A stretch of 64,000 bases of DNA, from positions 1 to 64,000 of the forward strand of contig CP126531.1 of assembly GCA_030167125.1 (NCBI GenBank), written 5' to 3'. Shown here piece by piece: positions 58,136 through 64,000 of this stretch. Numbering within the stretch: the first letter of the stretch is position 1; each line of letters begins with the position of its first letter. The notes beneath the pieces are model-generated. The model was given only the letters and a program-made list of their open reading frames with translations. It did no database searches and was not told the DNA's origin. Made by a program: the position numbers and the translations under genes. This stretch comes from Rhodanobacteraceae bacterium (GTDB lineage Bacteria > Pseudomonadota > Gammaproteobacteria > Xanthomonadales > Rhodanobacteraceae).

Positions 58136-58609
58136 TCATGCGCCGCCCGACGAGCAATACTGCGCCTGCTGCGCGCGCGCGGTGGCGAGTTGTGCTTCGC
58201 GCGCGTTGTCGCTCATCACCTGCTGCTTGCCATCGGCGCCGCCGGTGACCACCGGCTGCTTGCTCTGCAGCAGGCTGATGTTGGAGCTCAATTGCTTGCA
58301 CAGCGTGGCGCGGTTGGACGCCGTGTCGGGCTGGGTGCTGCTTGCGGGCGCCGATTGCCGGGGCGCGTCGGAACTGCCGGGTTCGCTGCTGCTCGTCGCG
58401 GCCGCGGGCGCCGGATTGGAAGAAATGTCCGGTTCGCTGGTCAGTTTCATCTTGCTGTAGTGCGTGCCCGACGAAGGCGGCGTCTGCGAGAAATGGGTCA
58501 CGCCGTTGGCGTCCTTCCACTTGTAGATCTGCTGCGCGCCCGCAAACCCGGCGATGGACGCCAGTGAAAGACCGATGGCCGCGGCGGCGGCGAAGTTGCG
58601 CATGTTCAT
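58136..58609 (-). CDS. DUF4124-domain secreted protein
   Basis: 157 residues from the ATG at 58609 after AGGGGA. Signal peptide MNMRNFAAAAAIGLSLASIA with cleavage near GAQQ. The DUF4124 motif is QIYKWKDANGVTHFSQTPPS right after cleavage. A Ser/Ala/Pro-rich linker and a C-terminal helical part with two cysteines (TLCKQLSSNI and QYCSSGGA) follow. DUF4124 proteins are small periplasmic proteins common in this order, function unknown. Confidence 0.88.
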   Translation of the reverse strand: MNMRNFAAAAAIGLSLASIAGFAGAQQIYKWKDANGVTHFSQTPPSSGTHYSKMKLTSEPDISSNPAPAAATSSSEPGSSDAPRQSAPASSTQPDTASNRATLCKQLSSNISLLQSKQPVVTGGADGKQQVMSDNAREAQLATARAQQAQYCSSGGA

Positions 58610-58750
58610 GGAAGGTCCCCTGAAGCACCGGAAAGGGTGGCGCGAGTATGCCATAGCCGCGGGGCCGCATCCGGACGGCTGTCACGGTTGCTCCGCTGCC
58701 CGGCTTCGGGGCATCGGCTAAACTGCCGGCAGGCTCGCTCGGCCATCCGC

Positions 58751-59560
58751 ATGACAGACACGCTTCCCCGCAAACCGCTGCGACGCGGCATTTACCTGCT
58801 GCCGAACCTGTTCACGACCGGCGCGATGTTCGCCGGTTTCTACGCGATCGTGGCCGCATTCCTCGGGTTCTACACGCACGCCGCGGTTGCCGTGTTCATC
58901 GCCGCATTGCTGGACGGCATGGATGGCCGCGTCGCGCGCCTCACCGGCACGCAGAGCGAATTCGGCGTGCAGTACGACTCGCTTTCCGACCTGGTCAGCT
59001 TCGGCCTGGCGCCGTCGTTGGTGATGTACACGTGGTCGCTGCAATACCTGCGCGACTACGGCCCGGTGTGGAGCAAGGTCGGCTGGTGCGCGGCGTTCCT
59101 GTATGCCGCGTGCGCGGCACTTCGGCTTGCGCGCTTCAATACCCAGGTCGGCGTCGCCGACAAGCGCTACTTCCAGGGACTTGCGAGTCCTGCTGCCGCC
59201 GGGTTGTGCATGTCGTTCGTGTGGGCCATGCAGAACTTCGGCATCGAAGGACAGTGGCTGTGCTTCTTCACGCCGATCCTCGCCGTGGTCGCGGGCCTGC
59301 TGATGGTTAGCCGCGTGCGCTATTTCAGTTTCAAGACGCTGCCGGTCAACGATCGCGTGCCGTTCGTGTGGATCATCCTGGCGGTGCTGATCATCGTCGC
59401 GCTGACGCTCAACACCGCGTTGGTGCTGCTGGCGCTCGCGACCGTCTACGCGTTGTCGGGCATCGTGATCACCTTGTGGGGCCTGCGCAGCCGTGCCTCG
59501 CGCCGGCGCCTGCGCATGGCGCGGCGTCGCGCACCGCCGGAAGAGCATTCCCATGAATGA
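58751..59560 (+). CDS. pssA: CDP-diacylglycerol-serine O-phosphatidyltransferase
   Basis: 269 residues from the ATG at 58751. The CDP-alcohol phosphotransferase motif DG-x2-AR-x8-G-x3-D-x3-D is complete: DGRVARLTG then EFGVQYDSLSD. About eight membrane helices surround it. The membrane-integral PssA type (class II) makes phosphatidylserine, the precursor of phosphatidylethanolamine. The C-terminus is rich in Arg. Its last eight bases overlap the start of the next gene. Confidence 0.92.
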   Translation: MTDTLPRKPLRRGIYLLPNLFTTGAMFAGFYAIVAAFLGFYTHAAVAVFIAALLDGMDGRVARLTGTQSEFGVQYDSLSDLVSFGLAPSLVMYTWSLQYLRDYGPVWSKVGWCAAFLYAACAALRLARFNTQVGVADKRYFQGLASPAAAGLCMSFVWAMQNFGIEGQWLCFFTPILAVVAGLLMVSRVRYFSFKTLPVNDRVPFVWIILAVLIIVALTLNTALVLLALATVYALSGIVITLWGLRSRASRRRLRMARRRAPPEEHSHE

Positions 59561-60077
59561 CGCCGCCCGCGAACGCCGTCTTCGTGCGCTGGACATCGCG
59601 CCGCTGCGTTTGCGGCGCCGAGACTATGTGGATGCCGGAGCGAAAAGCCATCCTCCTCATTCCCCCTTCGTTCCGAAGGGGGAGGAACCAACCACCCCCT
59701 TCGGCAGGAAGGGCGAAGCGCAAGCGAACGCGTGCGCAGCACGGGACGCGCAGCGGCGGGGGGATGCCGTTGCCGCGCCAACGTTCCGCCGCCTCGCGCT
59801 GCAACCCGATCCGGCGGAACTGCGTGATCCCGCGATCCACAAGATGTATACGGCACTGACCGAAGCGGTGTCGAAGGCGGGCCTGCAATCGGTGCGTCCG
59901 TGCGACGTCGCCAATGATCCCACCGCCGCGGTGATGGTGTTCGGCGCCGCGCCGTTGCCGGAAGGCGTGCCGATGCTGCGGGTGCTGCGCGTCGATCCGC
60001 TGCGCGTGTTGCATGCGGATCGCGAACGCAAGCGCCTGTTGTGGGAACGGATGCGGGCGCTGGGACGCGGAGACTAG
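59553..60077 (+). CDS. holD: HolD-like DNA polymerase III psi subunit with repeat-derived insertion
   Basis: 174 residues from the ATG at 59553. The N-terminal RRLRALDIAPLRLRRR resembles the conserved L-x-x-L-G-I-x-x-W-x-L-R-R psi motif. The C-terminal part (FRRLALQPDPAELRDPAIHK and LLWERMRALGRG) parallels the E. coli HolD core. Position upstream of rimI equals the E. coli holD-rimI pair. Between residues about 29 and 73 the protein is encoded by the dispersed CCCCCTTC repeat, in frame. Psi links the clamp loader to chi and SSB. The assignment rests on motif and context, moderately sure. Confidence 0.6.
   Translation: MNDAARERRLRALDIAPLRLRRRDYVDAGAKSHPPHSPFVPKGEEPTTPFGRKGEAQANACAARDAQRRGDAVAAPTFRRLALQPDPAELRDPAIHKMYTALTEAVSKAGLQSVRPCDVANDPTAAVMVFGAAPLPEGVPMLRVLRVDPLRVLHADRERKRLLWERMRALGRGD
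59637..59771. repeat. Dispersed hairpin repeat inside the holD-like gene, copy 8
   Basis: AAAAGCCATCCTCCTCATTC, CCCCCTTCGTTCCGAAGGGGGAG, ACCCCCTTCGGCAGGAAGGG and the GCGGGGGGATGCC block. It encodes KSHPPHSPFVPKGEE, nearly the same peptide that other copies would encode in this frame, and does not break the reading frame. Confidence 0.85.
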
Positions 60078-60079
60078 CG

Positions 60080-60556
60080 ATGGTCGCGGTCGCGCCGTTG
60101 CAACCTGCGATGCGTCCGATGACGCACGAAGATGTTTCGGCCGTCGCCAACATCGAAGCTGCGGCCTACGAATTCCCATGGTCGCGCGGCATCTTCCGAA
60201 GCTGCCTCGACAACGGCCATCACTGCTGGGTGCTGGAGCAGGGCGGCGCGATCATCGGCTACGGCATTCTTTCGGTCGGCGCGGGCGAAGCGCACATCCT
60301 CAACGTATGCGTGGCGCCGCTGCACCAGGGGCGCGGACATGGCGCATATTTGTTGAAGCGCGTGCTCGACCTCGCGCGCTGGCATCACGCCGAACGCGTG
60401 TTCCTGGAAGTGCGGCCCTCCAACGAACTCGCGCATGCGATGTACGAGCGCGCCGGCTTCAACGAGATCGGCCGCCGCCCCGGCTACTACCCGGCGCGGC
60501 GTGGGCGCGAGGATGCGATCGTGATGGCGATGGAGTTGCTGGAGGACACTGGCTAG
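60080..60556 (+). CDS. rimI: Ribosomal protein S18-alanine N-acetyltransferase RimI
   Basis: 158 residues from the ATG at 60080, two bases after the stop of the holD-like gene. The GNAT fold is clear: YEFPWSRGIFRSCLDNGHHC near the substrate site, the acetyl-CoA loop HQGRGHGAYLLKRVLDLA after the strand ILNVCVAP, and RPSNELAHAMYERAGFNEIG. YYPARRGREDAIVMAMEL closes the domain. RimI acetylates the N-terminus of S18 and of other proteins. Confidence 0.92.
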   Translation: MVAVAPLQPAMRPMTHEDVSAVANIEAAAYEFPWSRGIFRSCLDNGHHCWVLEQGGAIIGYGILSVGAGEAHILNVCVAPLHQGRGHGAYLLKRVLDLARWHHAERVFLEVRPSNELAHAMYERAGFNEIGRRPGYYPARRGREDAIVMAMELLEDTG

Positions 60557-60562
60557 CCGCGC

Positions 60563-61543
60563 TCACAGCACCATCACGTCGTGGCCGATGACGAGTCGAC
60601 CCTTGAAGTGCGGCTTCACCGCGTCGTACCAGACCTTGTCCGGAATCGGTGGCGTGCCCGGCACGAAATGGTTCAGCACCAACGTCTTGACGCCCGCTCT
60701 TGTCGCGATCTGCCCGACTTCGGACATCGGCGTGTGCGCGGCTTCGAGGTGCGCGCGCAGGCGCGTCGCCGTCGCTTCGTCCTTCACGACTTGATCGATC
60801 GCGTGCAGGTCGATGACCTCGTGGACCAGGATGTCGGCGCCGCGCGCGAGCTCGATCAGGTTTTCGGATGGCCGCGTGTCGCCGGAGAACACGATCGAGC
60901 GATCCGGGCAATCGAAGCGGTACGCGAACGCGGGCGTCACCGGCGGATGCTGCACCAACGCCGCGGTGACCTTCAGGTTGTCATCGTGCATCACCGGCCC
61001 GCCCTGCGTGATTTCGTGCGGATGGATCAGCGGCGCCAGCGGCGGGCGGCCCTCGTCCTTTTCGCGAATGCCGAGGTCGTACGCATCCATTTCGAGGAAC
61101 AGTTCGGTCATCCGCTTCAGCGGTGGCGGTCCGTACGTGTTGACCGGCGTGTGCAGGTCGGCGGCCCACGCGAGCAACAGCAGGTTGCCGTAGTCGGCGT
61201 CGTGGTCGGAGTGATGGTGGGTGATGAACACATCGCGGATGCGGCCGAGGTCGAGACCGGCCTTCACCATCTGCCGCGCCACGCCGTTGCCGCAATCGAT
61301 CACGTAGATGTCGTCCCCGACTACGATCGCGTTGGCTGGCGCCGAGCGATCGACCTTCGGCGTCGGTCCGCCCGCGGTGCCGAGCAGGATGAGCTTCGAG
61401 CGTTTGTTCGTTGTTGATTGCATGGCGGCGGCGAGTGCGCGGCGGGTGACGGCGAATGTACCGAATGTCATCGCCGCCAGCGACCAGCCGGCCGCCTGCA
61501 GCAGGCGGCGACGCGAGAGGTAGATGGATTCGGCGTCGGTCAT
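60563..61543 (-). CDS. Metallo-beta-lactamase-fold hydrolase with Tat-type signal
   Basis: 326 residues from the ATG at 61543. The N-terminus has a twin-arginine-like motif SRRRLLQAAGWSLAAM and a hydrophobic stretch, so it is probably exported folded. The MBL motif HHHSDHDADY and later metal ligands (VFSGDTRPSENL and VLNHFVPG) indicate two metals. The fold resembles the arylsulfatase/RNase Z-like group (GTAGGPTPKVDR). It lies convergent to rimI with six bases between the stops. Substrate unknown. Confidence 0.88.
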   Translation of the reverse strand: MTDAESIYLSRRRLLQAAGWSLAAMTFGTFAVTRRALAAAMQSTTNKRSKLILLGTAGGPTPKVDRSAPANAIVVGDDIYVIDCGNGVARQMVKAGLDLGRIRDVFITHHHSDHDADYGNLLLLAWAADLHTPVNTYGPPPLKRMTELFLEMDAYDLGIREKDEGRPPLAPLIHPHEITQGGPVMHDDNLKVTAALVQHPPVTPAFAYRFDCPDRSIVFSGDTRPSENLIELARGADILVHEVIDLHAIDQVVKDEATATRLRAHLEAAHTPMSEVGQIATRAGVKTLVLNHFVPGTPPIPDKVWYDAVKPHFKGRLVIGHDVMVL

Positions 61544-61833
61544 TGCAAGGGCGGCGGCGAAGCCGCGCAACGGGCATGGCAGGAATCTACCACTCCAGGT
61601 TGCGCGCGCGCGGGACGCGCGGGAAACTCATCCGGTGGCCATGAATCCGATCGATCGAGCCATTCGCGAAATGCGCCGCCTGCGTTTCATCTATCACGAT
61701 GTCGTGCGGCTGGTCGAGCCGCAATGCCACGGCATCGGCCATCGCGGCACCGAATTGCTGCGCGCATATCAATTGCAAGGTGGCACCCAGGCCGAGCCGC
61801 TGTTCGACGTGGCGAAGATCAGCGATCTGCAAG

Positions 61834-63019
61834 GGAAGGTCTGAACTATTCGTTTGTTTGAAGTGCATTCTGTCCACGACATGGAGTCGGTGATGCGAAT
61901 AGGTTATTTGGATATTGATAGTGGCCTTTCGGTGTGCTTGTGGAGCTCTGATCAACCCCTGTTTCCCGATTCACGGGCACACTTCACCCATCGTGGTCAG
62001 CAATCTCCGCCGCGCCATCCACAGATTCGTGAGCGCAAACAGGGTGACGACCTGCGCGGTGTTCTTGGCCAGTCCCTTGTAGCGCACGTTCCGATAACCG
62101 AACTGGCACTTCAGGACGCGGAACGGATGTTCCACCTTCGCACGCACCGAGGCCTTGAGGTGCTCGATCTGCTCGTGCAACTCGCGCAGTTCCCGGTCGA
62201 CCACCGCCTTGACCTTGCCGCGCTTGGCCGCAATGAACCAATCGCGCCCGCGCTTGGGCTTCACGCGCTTTTCCGCACCTGTGTAGCCGGCATCGGCGTA
62301 GACGCTGGTCTCCTTGCCGTGCAACAACTTGTCCACCTCGGTGACGTCGCCGGCGTTGGCCGCGGTCGTAGTCACCGTGTGCACCAGCCCCGATGCGGCA
62401 TCCACCCCAATGTGCGCCTTCATGCCGAAGTACCACTGGTTGCCCTTCTTGGTCTGGTGCATCTCGGGATCGCGCGATTTGGCTTGGTTCTTGGTCGAGG
62501 GCGAGGCCGCGATCAAGGTCGCATCCACGATCGTCCCTGCGCGCAACAGCAGCTTGTGCTCCCCGAGATGCGCGTTCACCACCGCCAGGATCTGCGTCGC
62601 GAAGCCGTGCCGTTCCAGCCAGCGCCGGAACTTCAGGATCGTCGTCTCGTCCGGAATCGCGTCCTCGTTCAACTCCAATCCTGCAAACCGCCGCATCGAC
62701 TCGATCTCGTACAACGCATCTTCCATCGCAGGATCGGACAATGCGTACCACTGCTGCATGAAGTGGATGCGCAGCATGCTCGCAAGCGCCATCGGCGGTC
62801 GCCCGCGGCGGCCGCTGGTCGGATACGCGGGCGCCAGCAACGCCAGCAGTGCATCCCACGGCACCACCTTGTCCATCTCGGCCAGGAACACCTCGCGGCG
62901 CGTGCGTCGCTTCTTGGCATCGAAGTTCAACGATGCGAACGTGGCTTGCTTCATCGGTGGCAGTTCCGGTTCGGCGATGTGGCTATGATGCCTCAGACGG
63001 GGAATAAATCAGACGTTCC
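61834..63019. mobile_element. IS5-family insertion sequence, copy 2 (1186 bp, inverted)
   Basis: Same length and, by protein translation, the same sequence as copy 1, in opposite orientation. Ends GGAAGGTCTGAACTATTC and the complement of GGAACGTCTGATTTATTC. Target duplication CAAG (61830-61833 and 63020-63023), different from CTAA of copy 1. Confidence 0.94.
61971..62954 (-). CDS. IS5-family transposase, copy 2
   Basis: 327 residues, translation identical to the copy at 55917-56900, with the DDE residues in GTIVDATLIAA, SVYADAGYTG and KVEHPFRVLK intact. The start codon lies 65 bases inside the IS end, as in copy 1. The identity of both copies suggests recent transposition. Confidence 0.95.
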   Translation of the reverse strand: MKQATFASLNFDAKKRRTRREVFLAEMDKVVPWDALLALLAPAYPTSGRRGRPPMALASMLRIHFMQQWYALSDPAMEDALYEIESMRRFAGLELNEDAIPDETTILKFRRWLERHGFATQILAVVNAHLGEHKLLLRAGTIVDATLIAASPSTKNQAKSRDPEMHQTKKGNQWYFGMKAHIGVDAASGLVHTVTTTAANAGDVTEVDKLLHGKETSVYADAGYTGAEKRVKPKRGRDWFIAAKRGKVKAVVDRELRELHEQIEHLKASVRAKVEHPFRVLKCQFGYRNVRYKGLAKNTAQVVTLFALTNLWMARRRLLTTMGEVCP

Positions 63020-63136
63020 CAAGTGCTCGACGAGCGTTTCGAGAAACCCGGGCCGAATTACAAGCGTGACGATTCGGCGATGCGGGAGATCTTCGCGCAA
63101 CTTTGAATTGCGTCGAGGCGGGAAACAACGACCTCC

Positions 63137-63302
63137 TCGTCATTCCGGCGCAAGCCGGAATCCATTTTGCCTTTGACAAGAATCAAAATGGATTGACTCG
63201 CGCCATCCATGGCGCTCGCCCTTCGGGCCACCTTCGGTGTTCGCGTTTGCAATCCTGCAAACGCAGTCGGGTGCCGTGCTTCGCGCGGCCCCGGAATGAC
63301 GA
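63137..63302. repeat. MITE-like element with perfect 12-bp terminal inverted repeats
   Basis: 166 bp bounded by TCGTCATTCCGG (63137-63148) and CCGGAATGACGA (63291-63302). Internal hairpins include AATCCATTTTG/CAAAATGGATT. No open reading frame of its own. Related to 27367-27518. Confidence 0.8.
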
Positions 63303-63343
63303 CAGGTTTTTTTACGCTTTCCCCGAGTCCCGAATCCCGGCTT

Positions 63344-64000
63344 TCAAGCCAGCTTCTTGTATTTCACCCGATGCGGTGCCGCGGCTTCTTCGCCCAGTCG
63401 GCGCTTCTTGTCGGCTTCGTATTCGTTGTAGTTGCCGGGGAAGAATTCGACGTGCGAGTCGCCTTCGAAGGCGATGATGTGGGTCGCGATGCGGTCGAGG
63501 AACCAGCGGTCGTGCGAGATCACGATCGCGCAGCCGGGGAATTCCAGCAGCGCCTCTTCCAGCGCGCGCAGGGTTTCGACGTCGAGGTCGTTCGATGGTT
63601 CGTCCAGCAGCAGCACGTTGCCGCCTTCGAGCAAGGTCTTGGCAAGATGCAAACGCCCGCGTTCGCCACCGGACAATTGCCCGACGATCTTCTGCTGGTC
63701 GGAACCCTTGAAATTGAAGCGGCCGATGTAGGCGCGCGACTGGATTTCGAAGTTGCCGATTTTCAAAATGTCGAGCCCGCCCGACACTTCCTGCCACACG
63801 TTGTGCTTGTCGTTGAGCATGCCGCGTGACTGGTCGACGTAGGCGAGCTTCACCGTCTTGCCCAGCACGATTTCGCCGGAGTCGGGCTGCTCCTTGCCCA
63901 TCACCATTTTCATGAAGGTGGATTTTCCGGCGCCGTTCGGGCCGATCACGCCGACGATCGCGCCGGGCGGAATCTTGAAACTCAAATCGTCGATCAGACA
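63344..64000 (-). CDS. ettA: Energy-dependent translational throttle protein EttA (C-terminal part)
   Basis: The minus strand is open to the window edge; 218 codons are visible. It covers the second ABC domain of an ABC-F protein: Walker [10 protein letters not shown], signature [16 protein letters not shown], Walker [12 protein letters not shown] and the switch [17 protein letters not shown]. The block [20 protein letters not shown] and the C-terminal [15 protein letters not shown] closely follow E. coli EttA. EttA binds the ribosomal E site and links translation entry to ATP level. The first ABC domain lies outside the window. Confidence 0.94.
   Translation of the reverse strand, partial: CLIDDLSFKIPPGAIVGVIGPNGAGKSTFMKMVMGKEQPDSGEIVLGKTVKLAYVDQSRGMLNDKHNVWQEVSGGLDILKIGNFEIQSRAYIGRFNFKGSDQQKIVGQLSGGERGRLHLAKTLLEGGNVLLLDEPSNDLDVETLRALEEALLEFPGCAIVISHDRWFLDRIATHIIAFEGDSHVEFFPGNYNEYEADKKRRLGEEAAAPHRVKYKKLA

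Larger units (their letters stand above)
61641..63106 (+). pseudogene. Small WYL-like protein gene split by an IS5-family insertion
   Basis: The 5' part (61641-61833) begins MNPIDRAIREMRRLRFIYHD and runs through RLVEPQCHGIGHRGTELLRA to DVAKISDLQ. The 3' part after the IS (63024-63106) encodes VLDERFEKPGPNYKRDDSAM then REIFAQL. Removing the IS and one CAAG rejoins them in frame with no other change, giving about 92 residues. The H-G-x-x-H-R-G/YQLQGG pattern resembles a stand-alone WYL ligand-binding domain. The insertion disrupts the gene and leaves a truncated N-terminal peptide. Confidence 0.82.

Noticed and set aside
55852..63019. Composite transposon made of the two IS5-family copies
   Set aside because: Each copy has its own 4-bp duplication (CTAA, CAAG), so they inserted separately; the outer ends do not share one duplication.

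Overview
The window is high-GC chromosomal DNA from a gammaproteobacterium of the Xanthomonadales/Lysobacterales, most like the Rhodanobacteraceae. This is inferred from the mrcA/pilMNOPQ divergon, the MoxR-DUF58-DUF4381-BatA-BatB/C-BatD cluster, the type-B ribosomal protein L31, the short Xanthomonas-type H-NS protein and the dense intergenic repeats. No rRNA, tRNA or CRISPR array was found.

Layout. 1-8.3 kb is housekeeping: the 5' end of rsmE, a small secreted protein, spoT, ridA, recG, rpmE2, gltA and an unrecognised protein. 8.4-16.8 kb holds mrcA, divergent from the type IV pilus operon pilMNOPQ, which ends in a strong terminator. 16.9-24.1 kb is a tightly overlapping MoxR/vWA (Bat) operon. 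24.1-26 kb has a macrodomain protein, mscL and a fumarylacetoacetate-hydrolase-like enzyme on the minus strand. 26.1-30.8 kb is a first MacAB-like export operon (adaptor, ATPase, two permeases). It is followed by a BrnT/BrnA toxin-antitoxin pair, an LpxO-like lipid A hydroxylase and a DMT-family exporter.

The most striking locus is 33.4-50.6 kb. A near-consensus sigma-54 promoter, with a perfect upstream palindrome, precedes an adaptor gene, an ABC ATPase gene, a small membrane or secreted protein, and eight FtsX/MacB-type permease genes arranged as four A/B pairs. A VapBC module follows, then an NtrC-family sigma-54 activator and its PAS-containing histidine kinase. I infer a self-contained, sigma-54-controlled export or envelope-defence system in which one ATPase may serve several alternative permease pairs. 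The substrate is unknown.

50.7-64 kb: qmcA with an NfeD partner, a ThrE-like exporter, an H-NS-like protein, proS, nested insertion sequences, a DUF4124 protein, pssA, a HolD-like gene carrying an in-frame dispersed repeat, rimI, a Tat-signal metallo-beta-lactamase-fold hydrolase, a small WYL-like gene split by an IS5-family element, and the 3' part of ettA. The two IS5-family copies are both 1186 bp, lie in opposite orientation and have different 4-bp target duplications, so they are independent insertions. The first sits inside an IS1595-family element that itself has a perfect 8-bp duplication.

Several dispersed repeat families fill the intergenic spaces: hairpins of the CCCCCTTC/GAAGGGGG type, MITE-like elements bounded by CGTCATTCC, and heptamer repeats of the CCCGAGT/GGGACCA type.
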